This document shows, piece after piece, positions 1 to 8,838 of a stretch of DNA of 64,000 bases. The translations under genes and the position numbers were made by a program. Every line of letters begins with the position of its first letter. The first letter of the stretch is position 1. The notes beneath the pieces are model-generated. The model was given only the letters and a program-made list of their open reading frames with translations. It ran no database searches and had not been told where the DNA came from. Source of the stretch: Candidatus Heimdallarchaeota archaeon LC_3 (GTDB taxonomy: Archaea; Asgardarchaeota; Heimdallarchaeia; Hodarchaeales; LC-3); the NCBI GenBank assembly GCA_001940645.1, contig MDVS01000030.1:13850-77849 (forward strand), given 5' to 3'.

Positions 1-609
1 TCCTAATCCTAATAACATTATTCCAAATACAACTTCACTTGGATAAGTATTAACTTCTTGTCCAGCGATAAGAATTGAAAAAATTGTCTGAGTTGGAATT
101 AATCCTATCCCAATTAACAATGCTGATATTAAATTTATCCATACATAAAGTTTGGGAATTAAGAAACTGGTTTGATCTATTTCACTAAAGAATTTAATCA
201 AATTATAGATAATTGATGAAAAATATATGCTTGTTAAAACCCAAATTGTAAGTAGAATCAAAAGAAGATTGAGATCTGTTACAAGTTGAATATTAAAATT
301 CATGTTTGTTAACACTCTAACAATCACAGTTATAGATGACCAAATCAATACCATATAACTAATTCTTTTTGTAGAATGAATCTCATTATTATTACTTTTT
401 GAATATCCTTTGAATCCTAGGAATAATATAATTCCTGCAATTATATCAATCCATAAAGATGCTAAGAAAAGAATTGCCCCTAAATCTGGTATTATAACAA
501 TTATTATGTCTACTAGTATAATAACTAAGTTTTGAATGAAAAAAAGGAGTAAACCCATATTGATTACTTTTATGGGATCTGAAGAATCAATATAAATGCG
601 TCTTAACAT
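1..609 (-). CDS. Polytopic membrane protein, C terminus cut by window edge
   Basis: Reading the minus strand from an ATG at 609 gives 203 open codons with no stop before the window edge, so the protein is partial at its C terminus. Hydrophobic stretches lie at about residues 18-41, 44-66, 83-101, 111-131 and 153-182, and another begins near 192, so at least six membrane passes are expected. The short linkers are polar or basic (KGYSKSNNNE near 67-76). No family motif is recognised. It is read in the same direction as the helical protein upstream (1392-685), 75 bp away, and the two could be cotranscribed. The reading frame is well supported by hydrophobicity; the function is unknown. Confidence 0.7.
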   Translation of the reverse strand, partial: MLRRIYIDSSDPIKVINMGLLLFFIQNLVIILVDIIIVIIPDLGAILFLASLWIDIIAGIILFLGFKGYSKSNNNEIHSTKRISYMVLIWSSITVIVRVLTNMNFNIQLVTDLNLLLILLTIWVLTSIYFSSIIYNLIKFFSEIDQTSFLIPKLYVWINLISALLIGIGLIPTQTIFSILIAGQEVNTYPSEVVFGIMLLGLG

Positions 610-684
610 GAAAAAAAACTGAATACGATTTTTAAACCCAAAATAATTTTCCTAATATGAAAATATTATAGAATTTAAGTAATT

Positions 685-1392
685 TTAATCAAAATTAAAC
701 TTGCTTTTTGCTTTACTTAAAGTCTTAATATTTTCTAAAGCATTTGCAAATATCCTTTTAAGAGCTAATTCTGCCGAATCTTGAACCATCCTAAAAGTTT
801 CAATAGTTTCAATCCAAAGTTTGATAGAATAACTGCCTTGGATTTCTTCCTCAGATGCTTCACGTAAATTAAATCCATCAGGTTTAAGTTTGTTTAACTG
901 ATCAATATACCAAGTATCTAAGATTTTAGCTCTTTGATATTGCGTTGTTCCCTTTTCTAGATCACTTTTTATAACATCTAATGCATTATCATAGTAATTA
1001 ATAATATGTTTAGTGACTTTATCCAACAATTGGAGCCTAACAGCGTTATAAAAGCTTTGTAACTCAATTACTTCATGTAATTCAACTTCATTAATAGGTT
1101 CAGGATTTTCTATTAGGGGGTTAGGTATTAATGCTTCTGCTATCTTTTCTCGTAAATCACGATCCGATATGTATAAATATTCAAATGCACGCCAAATAAC
1201 TCCATGATTTTCTAATTCAAAATGAGAAAATAGCTCTTTAGACATATTTTCCAATTCTGTAAGTATGAATTTGTTAGTAAAATTGATATTTTCACTACTT
1301 ATCCCAGATCTTACTGATTCTGTATCAGTTTGATTATCTTCGCGACCAAGCATGAATTGAAAGACCCTAAATATGTTTTTAGATTTCAGCAT
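685..1392 (-). CDS. Hypothetical helical protein
   Basis: A 235-residue, largely alpha-helical soluble protein with an ATG start. There is no signal peptide, no membrane segment and no catalytic motif that I recognise. Residues 1-40 are polar and likely disordered. The remainder is leucine- and glutamate-rich helix, including a stretch around 110-150 with coiled-coil-like heptads, and the tail is lysine-rich (SKAKSKF). The gene is followed on the same strand by the membrane protein at the left edge. The codon and amino-acid pattern is that of a real gene, but no function can be assigned. Confidence 0.6.
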   Translation of the reverse strand: MLKSKNIFRVFQFMLGREDNQTDTESVRSGISSENINFTNKFILTELENMSKELFSHFELENHGVIWRAFEYLYISDRDLREKIAEALIPNPLIENPEPINEVELHEVIELQSFYNAVRLQLLDKVTKHIINYYDNALDVIKSDLEKGTTQYQRAKILDTWYIDQLNKLKPDGFNLREASEEEIQGSYSIKLWIETIETFRMVQDSAELALKRIFANALENIKTLSKAKSKFNFD

Positions 1393-1796
1393 AAATCATA
1401 TTATTTTTTTGCTTTGGTTTTAAATTCATATTATACTTTTCAACTTTTTGTTTCAATTATCCCTTACTAGATCTAATGAAATACAATCATTTTAAAAATT
1501 CTTGCGAATTAGGCCTATTTTTCTATTTGATATAATTTAATTTGAAGAAATATTTAAGAAACATTTCTAAGTTTTACGCATAACAACCCCACTAAATACT
1601 TTCCTATACTGTAGAGAGTAATTGAATCTAAAATTTTAACCAAATTAAAGGAAGATAAAAAAAGGAACAGATCTATTACAAAAAATGATATTGATTTAAA
1701 GGTGAAATTACAATCAAAGAATATTGTAAATTGATTTAAAGCTAATGAGATCAATTATTCTAATTAACTTATTGTAAAATCTGATGGGTTTTCAAA
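1393..1796. other. 404-bp divergent intergenic region
   Basis: This lies between the divergent genes starting at 1392 (minus) and 1797 (plus), so it should hold both promoters. It is very AT-rich. A 66-codon minus-strand frame at 1554-1754 reads as low-complexity F/S/L and looks fortuitous. A plus-strand stretch near 1635-1730 has lysine-rich codons but no start codon. I see no RNA gene. Confidence 0.5.
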
Positions 1797-3041
1797 TTGT
1801 TTTGGAATAAATCAAAGAAAGAAAAAAAAGAACTAGAAAAAAGAATAGAAGAAAAAATTCAAACTGCTGATGATATTTTGGAATCAACCAAGGAAATTTT
1901 TCCTAAAAAAATATTTGAAATGGATTTTTTTATCAAAAAGATAAGTGAAATTAATAATTGGTTAGTTGATTGGGACCAAGAACATTTTGAAAAATTAAAC
2001 GATATAAAAAATACTCTTGAAACGAAATTAAACGAAATTTCTAAATTTAAAATAGATTTATATACTAAAAACAAATTCATTAACAATTTAGATAAATTTG
2101 AAATTGATATATCAGCAATAATTACAAAAATTCAAACTGTAGCAAAGAAAATACCGATTATTACAACGCTTTTTGATTTTGAATTGATCAAGGAAGAAAT
2201 TCATTTAATGAAAACAGATTTAGATGCGATTCCACCAATATCAAATTATATATTAACTAGCTATCTAAATAACAATGAACGGTTAAAATATGATACTTTA
2301 AAGAATAAAAAAGAATCTACTGATAAGAAAATCCCTATATTAATCAAAAATTTACTTATTCGGAAGGAAAAAATTGAATTGAAAGCTAGAGAATTTGATA
2401 TTCCAGAGGAAAGAAAAAAATTATTTAATTGGATTGACACTTTTGAGCATCGCAGTAAGAAATTAGAAGAAAAAATTAATAAATTAGGTTACGAACTTGA
2501 AGAAATAGATTCTTTGGGTGATATAGACGAATTAGAAGAAAAAATCGTAAAATTAAAAAATGATCTAATTATTTTAAATCCCCCAGAAGTAAGAACTCCA
2601 GAAGTTTTGAAACAGGTAGAAAAATTATCTACCAAACTCAATGAAAAAATTAAAACTTTTAACGATCGATTCGATGAGTTCTTTCAGGAATTAAATAAGC
2701 AATTAATTAATTACATTGCTGGAGAAAGATCAGACAGACTAAGTCGAAAGTTTTTGTCAACAAAAAGAATTCCCACAAATGTATTTATTGAATTAGTTAG
2801 AGGAAATGAAGACTATACTTTAAACTGGCTTAAATCACTTTCTAATGATGAACCTCTTAGATTACAAGAGGAGACTTCACTAATTGCCCTTTCTTTAGCT
2901 AGAGTTCAAGAAGGGAAACAATTATATGAATATTTAAATGATAAAATGATAGATTATACCTCTAAAGAAAAAGAAAATAGTGAATTGTTCAATATTACAT
3001 TACGAAAATTTATAGAAGCTGAAAAATTTAAAAATAGATAA
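1797..3041 (+). CDS. Long coiled-coil protein
   Basis: A 414-residue lysine- and glutamate-rich protein, almost entirely predicted coiled coil or helix from residue 5 to about 300. A more globular helical end (about 310-414) contains an ELVRGNEDYTLNWL segment. There is no membrane segment and no enzymatic motif. The start used is TTG at 1797; the next in-frame ATG lies about 40 codons downstream. The nucS gene follows after 39 bp on the same strand and five further plus-strand genes follow that, so it probably opens a transcription unit. A scaffold or nucleic-acid-linked structural role is possible but unproven. Confidence 0.65.
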   Translation: MFWNKSKKEKKELEKRIEEKIQTADDILESTKEIFPKKIFEMDFFIKKISEINNWLVDWDQEHFEKLNDIKNTLETKLNEISKFKIDLYTKNKFINNLDKFEIDISAIITKIQTVAKKIPIITTLFDFELIKEEIHLMKTDLDAIPPISNYILTSYLNNNERLKYDTLKNKKESTDKKIPILIKNLLIRKEKIELKAREFDIPEERKKLFNWIDTFEHRSKKLEEKINKLGYELEEIDSLGDIDELEEKIVKLKNDLIILNPPEVRTPEVLKQVEKLSTKLNEKIKTFNDRFDEFFQELNKQLINYIAGERSDRLSRKFLSTKRIPTNVFIELVRGNEDYTLNWLKSLSNDEPLRLQEETSLIALSLARVQEGKQLYEYLNDKMIDYTSKEKENSELFNITLRKFIEAEKFKNR

Positions 3042-3080
3042 AATTTAAACGATGTTATTTTTAATCATCTTCCAAATATC

Positions 3081-3944
3081 ATGTTATCAAATTTATATGA
3101 GTTTACTTTAATGACTTCTAATAAAAAGTACGTTATCGATATAGATTTGGATTATGAGAACATTGTTCAAAAAATAGAACATTTTCTTGGAAAATTTTTA
3201 TTAGAAATATATGGAAATTGTTCTGCTGTTTTTGATGGGAGAATAAAATCAACTTTGGGACTGGGGGATAGATTATTAATAATTAAAATTGATCAAACTA
3301 TTTTGTTACATGAATTAAGAAGTTTAAAGCCAATTAACTGGCAACTCCCAGGAGTAGGAAAATTAGAATTTAAATTAATTAACAGCGGGGAAAACAAACA
3401 GGATATTAAACAAACAAACAATTATTTATTGGAATTATATACTTTTAGACCTAAAACAAATGAATCTTTTACAGTTGTCTTTGAAAACATATATTCATTA
3501 CGGGCAATCACAGGAAGAGAGAATTCTGAAATAAATATTGAAGGAAATGAAGCAGATATGCAGTCTTATCTTGTTCAAAATCCTAGTTTAATTGAGGATG
3601 ATATTAAAATTATAAATCGTGAGTATAATACTCCAATAGGGAAAATTGATCTAATTGGAAAAGATAAGAATGGTAAAACCGTGTTAATTGAGTTGAAAAA
3701 AAGTTTGATAACCCCAGCTGATGCTTTTCAAATAGTAAGGTATAGAGAAATAATAATGAAAATTTGGAATAAACCTGAAAATATTAGATCAATGATTATT
3801 GGATCTAAAATAAGTGAAAAACTATATTTTTATTTAAAAGAACATGAAATCGAATTTAAAGAAATAAAATGGAATGAAATATTCCCATCCATACCTCGAA
3901 AGAAGAAAAAAAAGCTGAATGATTTTTTTTCAAAAAATACTTAA
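3081..3944 (+). CDS. nucS: Endonuclease NucS (EndoMS), mismatch-specific
   Basis: 287 residues. NucS/EndoMS cleaves branched or mismatched DNA and acts with PCNA in archaeal non-canonical mismatch repair. The N-terminal half carries the family's DNA-binding/dimerisation signature (GRIKSTLGLGDRLLIIK at 53-69, then KPINWQLPG at 83-91). The C-terminal RecB-like nuclease core is complete: E157, D190 in the GKIDLIG motif, and E204-L-K206, followed by the AFQIVRYREI helix. The tail K276-K-K-L279-N-D-F282-F283 fits the spacing of a PCNA-interacting peptide, with Lys in place of the usual Gln. It sits between a coiled-coil protein and a G-domain-like protein, all on the plus strand with short gaps. 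Family assignment is very secure; the PIP box is inferred from spacing. Confidence 0.95.
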   Translation: MLSNLYEFTLMTSNKKYVIDIDLDYENIVQKIEHFLGKFLLEIYGNCSAVFDGRIKSTLGLGDRLLIIKIDQTILLHELRSLKPINWQLPGVGKLEFKLINSGENKQDIKQTNNYLLELYTFRPKTNESFTVVFENIYSLRAITGRENSEINIEGNEADMQSYLVQNPSLIEDDIKIINREYNTPIGKIDLIGKDKNGKTVLIELKKSLITPADAFQIVRYREIIMKIWNKPENIRSMIIGSKISEKLYFYLKEHEIEFKEIKWNEIFPSIPRKKKKKLNDFFSKNT

Positions 3945-3998
3945 GAATTAATTTTCCCTTGTTTAACACGGTTTTCTAAAATTTACAAGGGTTAATCT

Positions 3999-5135
3999 AT
4001 GGGAATAATAAATATTTTAGCTTTAGGACCTCCTGGATCAGGAAAAACATCCTCAATAATAAATCTTGCTAACTATTATTGGAATAAGAAATACTATGAT
4101 TATCAATCAGATATAGATTTTTTGAATATCGTTACTCTTACTCCTTATGAATTTATTGTTTCCAGAAACGAGAAATGGATTATAAGAATTTTTGATCTTA
4201 CTCAGTTTCCAAATATAAATTTTATAAAAAATATTCTTGATAATTTAAAGGCACCTATTCATGGATTAATGCTATTTTTTGATGGAATAGGATATTCAAT
4301 GTCAAAAGAACTTGCGATTACAATTTCAAGAGAAATTCTTCCTAATCTTAATCTTAGTGATTATCTCTTGATTGGTTTAATAGGAACTAAAAAGGATATT
4401 AAATGGATTTTTTCTGATAAATTTTTTTTGAAAAATCTTAAAAACATCATTAGAAAGGATTTTTATCAAAGTAGAGAATGTTTCTATGTTTCAAAACTTG
4501 ATTCTAAAAAGAAATCTTTTTTTCTTAATGTTTGCAATGATAACCCAAAATTATTTTATTTTTATCACATAGAACAATTAATAGTTACATTAGTTGAGAA
4601 AAGATTAGCAATAATACCGAAGTATGATTTTCTTTCGGGTAATTTACTTAGATTTTGGGTTAGAAATTTATTAGGCTGCGTTTTAATTGAGAATTATAAA
4701 TTGAATAACGAAAAAAAGAAAATTTTGTTGCATCAATTGTTCAAGACTAATCCTACAGCATTAGAAAATGATTCTAGCTTTAAAGATCTGACGTTAGATT
4801 ATACACAGTGGCCAGAAGAAGTAATTCCAATAATTTGGCAACTACCGATAAACCTTGATGTCTTAAAAGATAAGTTAGAAGATTTTATTGAAAAACAAAT
4901 TTGTTCTACCAGTAAATTAAAGAAATTTAGTGAAGAATTGGAACCTATTTTAATCCAAAATAATTTTACTTTTGATATTGATATTTTCGCTACAACATCA
5001 ACTTCGCAAACAAAAACAGTTTTATTAAATCGTTTTATTGACAACATTACTATAATTCAAGAACATAAAAGTAACAAACTGAATAAGCCAAACATTACGA
5101 CTTGGAGTTCTCTTTCTTTAGATAAATTTGAGTAA
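3999..5135 (+). CDS. Divergent small-GTPase-like P-loop protein with C-terminal extension
   Basis: 378 residues. The first ~180 look like a Ras-superfamily G domain. A P loop GPPGSGKT is at 10-17. A second strand ends in D66-L-T-Q69, where switch II normally reads DxxG. A G4-like TKKD is at 130-133, where NKxD is usual. Hydrophobic strands IGLIG and GLMLFFDG separate them. Residues ~180-378 are an unrecognised helical region. The start ATG at 3999 has an AAGGGTT ribosome-binding site. It follows nucS by 54 bp and precedes a membrane protein. The changed G3 and G4 motifs suggest altered nucleotide use; it could instead be a divergent P-loop ATPase. The P loop is certain, the GTPase label is inference. 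Confidence 0.65.
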   Translation: MGIINILALGPPGSGKTSSIINLANYYWNKKYYDYQSDIDFLNIVTLTPYEFIVSRNEKWIIRIFDLTQFPNINFIKNILDNLKAPIHGLMLFFDGIGYSMSKELAITISREILPNLNLSDYLLIGLIGTKKDIKWIFSDKFFLKNLKNIIRKDFYQSRECFYVSKLDSKKKSFFLNVCNDNPKLFYFYHIEQLIVTLVEKRLAIIPKYDFLSGNLLRFWVRNLLGCVLIENYKLNNEKKKILLHQLFKTNPTALENDSSFKDLTLDYTQWPEEVIPIIWQLPINLDVLKDKLEDFIEKQICSTSKLKKFSEELEPILIQNNFTFDIDIFATTSTSQTKTVLLNRFIDNITIIQEHKSNKLNKPNITTWSSLSLDKFE

Positions 5136-5189
5136 TACTCTGAACTTTATTAAATTCCATTACTATTTAACTGAAATCGAGAGGAAAAC

Positions 5190-6509
5190 ATGGTAAATTC
5201 TGAAAATGGCTTTATTAGTTTTTTTTCAAATAAAAAAAATTTCTATTCAGTTATAATAATAATCTTTCTTATAGGTTCTGTGTATTTATTTAATGTCTAT
5301 TATGGAAGATTAAACAATAGAATAACTACTATTGAAACAGGTGTTCATATCACTAATTTATCGGATGATAAAGAACTTTTAATAACATACGAACAGAATG
5401 GAGAGGGATTAAAAGTTTACAACTTATTCTATCATAGTTTATTAATTAAATATCCAGATATTACAGTTATTTCTGATCTTTTATACGATAATAAAACAAA
5501 CAAACTTTGGCTTGGTTATTGGGAGGATTTATCTGTAAATGAAAAAAGATTGATTATAAATTATATAAATGTAAATGATTTTCGGTTTGTTACGAATAAT
5601 TATATATCTCAATCTCTTGAATTCAAAGATAAATCCATATCTATAGATACTGGCGATGTTAGTGAACCTAGATATATGATAAATGATCCTGATTACAAGT
5701 ATATGGTTGTTTTTTCTTTAACAAACATAATTATTTTAGATTTATTAGATTTATCGAAAAATACAATATTTTGTTCTAACTGTTTTAATTTTTTTCCAAA
5801 TCATTCTCCACTAGTATGGATAGATGGAATTCTCTTTTGGGGAAAAGAATCAGTTTTGTATAGTTTAAAAATTGTACCCAATTCTGTTAACCAAGAAACT
5901 CCTGTTCTTGATTTTGGGGGTAATAATACAAACCAAATAAAATTTTTAGGTTCAAATGGTAATGAATTACTCATTTTTCTCTCAAACTTAGATGTTTATA
6001 GTTATCAAATCAATGATAATACAACTAATTTGCTAATTAACGTTAATTCAATAAATCATAATATTTTAGATTGGAAATTATCTAATAAATATGCTTTCTC
6101 AAGTGAAACAAAAAATGTTGTTCTTGTAGATCACCATTCCGACTCTGGTTTAGATTTTATTAGTGGATTTTCTTGGGAAGTTGACTTTCTCCAAAATCTT
6201 AATTGGACCGCTGTAAACATTGTTTATCCAAGTAATAATCCCATTCCTATAAATGAAGATTTTCTACGATCAGACAAAAGCTTCAAGATGCAAACAAATG
6301 AAATAGTATTTTCAAAAAATCAAAAAATTTATTCTTTTGATCTTGAAAGCTTGATAATTGTTGAACAAACCAACTATTTGTTTGTAAGAGTTCCGCCATT
6401 TACTGATTGGCTTTTAATTGGACTTTCATTATCCTTAATTATTATTTCAATATTTGAGTTGAGAAGTAGAATTATTTTAAAGAAGATTAATAAAAAAAAT
6501 AATAATTAA
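5190..6509 (+). CDS. Membrane-anchored protein with beta-propeller-like ectodomain
   Basis: 439 residues, preceded by a clear GAGAGG ribosome-binding site. One membrane helix lies near the N terminus (about 20-38) and one near the C terminus (about 408-427), ending in a basic KKINKKNNN tail. The ~370 residues between them are short beta-strand-like repeats rich in aromatic and Asn residues (patterns such as IWLGYW, LLIFLSNLDVYSY), like a degenerate beta-propeller exposed outside the cell. No enzymatic motif is visible. It lies 54 bp behind the G-domain-like protein on the same strand and may be its membrane partner; that link rests only on position. Confidence 0.65.
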   Translation: MVNSENGFISFFSNKKNFYSVIIIIFLIGSVYLFNVYYGRLNNRITTIETGVHITNLSDDKELLITYEQNGEGLKVYNLFYHSLLIKYPDITVISDLLYDNKTNKLWLGYWEDLSVNEKRLIINYINVNDFRFVTNNYISQSLEFKDKSISIDTGDVSEPRYMINDPDYKYMVVFSLTNIIILDLLDLSKNTIFCSNCFNFFPNHSPLVWIDGILFWGKESVLYSLKIVPNSVNQETPVLDFGGNNTNQIKFLGSNGNELLIFLSNLDVYSYQINDNTTNLLINVNSINHNILDWKLSNKYAFSSETKNVVLVDHHSDSGLDFISGFSWEVDFLQNLNWTAVNIVYPSNNPIPINEDFLRSDKSFKMQTNEIVFSKNQKIYSFDLESLIIVEQTNYLFVRVPPFTDWLLIGLSLSLIIISIFELRSRIILKKINKKNNN

Positions 6510-6586
6510 TGCCTAACAAATCAATTTAAATAATTAATAACTAATGGTTATTAAAAGAAAATAAGGGTTTATTCAATTAATTCTTT

Positions 6587-7060
6587 GTGAGTATTATGAA
6601 TACTGATGATTTGGAGCTAAAAAAGTTAAGATTAAAAAGAAAAAAGCAATTATTATTTCAACAAGCAAAATCTATTTCAGAAACTGTTAGTGACAATACG
6701 GATGATCAACATACAAATATTTCAATCCCCTCTAAAGTAATAAGTTTAAATGAACTAAATTTTTATGATTACATAAAATTTTCTCCAGTTCCTGTATTTA
6801 TAGACTATTGGGCTGATTGGTGTCAGCCCTGTAAACATGTTGCACCTATTGTTGAAGCTTTAGAGGTTAGATATAGAGGTAAAATGATATTCGCAAAAAT
6901 CGACGTTGATTCTAATCAAAAAATATCAAATCAATTTGGTATTTCTAGCATTCCCACATTTCACATATGGTTTAAAGACAAATTAATCTATCAATTTACT
7001 GGAGCACTACCTGGTAAAAAATTTGACCAAATTGTTTCTGATACAATAAAAAACTTGTAA
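6587..7060 (+). CDS. Thioredoxin with charged N-terminal extension
   Basis: 157 residues from GTG at 6587; an ATG three codons later (6596) is an equally good start. Residues ~50-157 are a standard thioredoxin fold with the redox centre W78-C79-Q80-P81-C82 and the cis-proline loop SSIPTF, so it should reduce disulfides in the cytosol. Residues 1-48 are an added charged helix (LELKKLRLKRKKQLL) and a polar linker that ordinary thioredoxins lack. It is in the same-strand run that starts at 1797. Gln in the CxxC spacer (CQPC rather than CGPC) should tune its redox potential. Confidence 0.9.
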   Translation: MSIMNTDDLELKKLRLKRKKQLLFQQAKSISETVSDNTDDQHTNISIPSKVISLNELNFYDYIKFSPVPVFIDYWADWCQPCKHVAPIVEALEVRYRGKMIFAKIDVDSNQKISNQFGISSIPTFHIWFKDKLIYQFTGALPGKKFDQIVSDTIKNL

Positions 7061-7201
7061 TAACATTCAAACCCAAATATTAAGATTTTGGTATTTAATT
7101 ACAAAAAACGTCTTAATATAGATAATGATGTTATTTTCAATCAACTTTAAAATTTTGAATAATATTATTTATGCTTCAACGATATCTACTGAGGAATACA
7201 G

Positions 7202-8119
7202 TTGGCTGGAACAGGTGTAGCAATTTTTTGGGATTTTGACAATATTAGGAGTACACCAGACCAAATATGTATATATGCGGATGCTATTCTTACCTATGCA
7301 AAAAACTTGGGTATAACTAAATATCTTGGATGCTCCGCTGTATGGAATACAGTTTCTAAATATATCCAAGAAGTTTTGGTTGCACATGGATTTATTCTTG
7401 TTCAGAATCCTATCAAAGAACCAAATTCCGCTGATAATGCTCTTGCTGAACAATTACTAAATATTTTTAAACAAGATAAGATAAATATTTCAGACTTTAT
7501 TTTAATCACTAATGATAGAGGATTCTTATATCATATGGGTGTAATTCATGCTCAAAAAGCTAAAGTTCATCTAATTACTTCTCAAGATATAAAAAGTCAA
7601 GAATTTCTAAATCGAGCTGCTTTTCAATGTAATATAGAGGAAATTATTGCAAAAGTTTCAGATAGTAAAGATAAAATTTGCTATGGAACTTCAGATTGGA
7701 AGCGTAAGCAAGAAGATAGACGCATGGAAGTTTTTTCTATTTGGCAACAATCTATTTCTGATCAAATACCAGTTATATTAAATGAAATTAGAAAAATTGT
7801 GCTCAATCGTTTAAAAAATCCTCCTCCAAAACCCAAAGATTTAAAGGAAGATCAAATTTTAATTTTGGGCCTTGAAAGATGGAAGCAGGTTCATCAAACA
7901 AGTCTTTTACAACAAACCACAATTGAATTTCTTTCCACTGAGTTAAATTTATCGCAAGAAATTATTGAGGATATTTTAAGAGAAATTCTAGAATCTTATG
8001 AAAATTCAAACGGGAAAGAAAAATCATATATTAAAGAATATCACTGTGAAGAATGTGATAAATACTTTAAAAAAGAACTCGATTTAAATCAACATAATGC
8101 AGTTATTCATCAAAAATAA
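7202..8119 (+). CDS. NYN-domain ribonuclease-like protein with C-terminal C2H2 zinc finger
   Basis: 305 residues. The start is TTG at 7202, preceded at good spacing by TGAGGA. Residues 5-150 form a NYN (PIN-like) domain of the MARF1/LabA type: first-strand motif FWDFDN with D11 and D13, then D78 in NSADNAL and D105 in ITNDRGF, the acidic residues expected to bind metal in this nuclease fold. A helical middle (180-270) may be a small winged-helix or linker. Residues 282-303 match a classical C2H2 finger (C282-x2-C285-x12-H298-x4-H303). RNA cleavage is the likely role from the family; the zinc finger suggests nucleic-acid targeting. It is followed by an O-methyltransferase on the same strand. 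Confidence 0.88.
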   Translation: MAGTGVAIFWDFDNIRSTPDQICIYADAILTYAKNLGITKYLGCSAVWNTVSKYIQEVLVAHGFILVQNPIKEPNSADNALAEQLLNIFKQDKINISDFILITNDRGFLYHMGVIHAQKAKVHLITSQDIKSQEFLNRAAFQCNIEEIIAKVSDSKDKICYGTSDWKRKQEDRRMEVFSIWQQSISDQIPVILNEIRKIVLNRLKNPPPKPKDLKEDQILILGLERWKQVHQTSLLQQTTIEFLSTELNLSQEIIEDILREILESYENSNGKEKSYIKEYHCEECDKYFKKELDLNQHNAVIHQK

Positions 8120-8189
8120 ATATCAGAAATGCTAAAATAAAAACTCTTTTTAAAAAAAATTCTTCCTAATTATTACAGAGGAATAGTAA

Positions 8190-8819
8190 ATGAAAATTTT
8201 AAATCATGAGATTGCAAATTATCTACTTAATTTGATCCCAGAACGTAATCCAACATTGAAAGAAATGGAGGAATATGCAAATATTAATAATTTTCCAATC
8301 ATTGGGCCACTCGTTGGACAATTTCTATTACAATATTCTTTAATGCTGAAACCCAAAAGAATTCTTGAATTAGGATCTGGCTATGGGTATTCTGCGATGT
8401 GGTTTTCATCAGGTACTCCTGAATCTACTCAGATTATTTGTACTGATGGTTCTGAAAAAAATGCTGAAAAAGCGAAATATTATTTTATGAAAGCTGAAAT
8501 GGAAAATAGAATAGAATTTCATATTGGAGATGCTGTTGAAACGATGGATAACCTTGAAGGAAATTTTGATTTTATTTTCTGTGATATAGATAAAGAAGGA
8601 TATCCAGAAGCATTTTCTAAAGCTGTTCCTAGATTAAATTCTGGGGGAATAATGATAACTGATAATTCATTATGGAGTGGAAGGGTTATAGACGATTCAA
8701 ATATAGAGGAAAGCACTAAAGGTGTAAGATTATTTAACAACCAAGCTTTTACTGATCCTAGAGTTTATTCAATGATTATTCCAATTCGTGATGGTGTTTG
8801 TATTAGTTATAAATACTAA
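8190..8819 (+). CDS. SAM-dependent O-methyltransferase, family 3 (COMT-like)
   Basis: 209 residues from ATG at 8190 with an AGAGGA ribosome-binding site. The class I Rossmann signature is complete: motif I LELGSGYGYSAMW (around 61-73), the acidic end of strand 2 ICTDGSE, the strand-4 motif FIFCDIDKEGY and then DNSLWSGRV, a metal-site region typical of the cation-dependent catechol/caffeoyl-CoA O-methyltransferase family. The acceptor cannot be told from sequence. Its stop codon lies 11 bp from the stop of the convergent dehydrogenase-like gene, and a small inverted repeat spans the junction. Confidence 0.92.
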   Translation: MKILNHEIANYLLNLIPERNPTLKEMEEYANINNFPIIGPLVGQFLLQYSLMLKPKRILELGSGYGYSAMWFSSGTPESTQIICTDGSEKNAEKAKYYFMKAEMENRIEFHIGDAVETMDNLEGNFDFIFCDIDKEGYPEAFSKAVPRLNSGGIMITDNSLWSGRVIDDSNIEESTKGVRLFNNQAFTDPRVYSMIIPIRDGVCISYKY

Positions 8820-8838
8820 ATTCTTGAATTTTAAGAAT
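8820..8838. terminator. Inverted repeat at a convergent junction
   Basis: ATTCTT at 8820-8825 pairs with AAGAAT at 8833-8838. The repeat spans the stops of the converging methyltransferase and dehydrogenase-like genes, so it could end transcripts from both sides. The stem is short and AT-rich. Confidence 0.4.

Noticed and set aside
1554..1754. 66-codon minus-strand frame
   Set aside because: Low-complexity F/S/L composition, in the divergent promoter region, with no family match and no ribosome-binding site.
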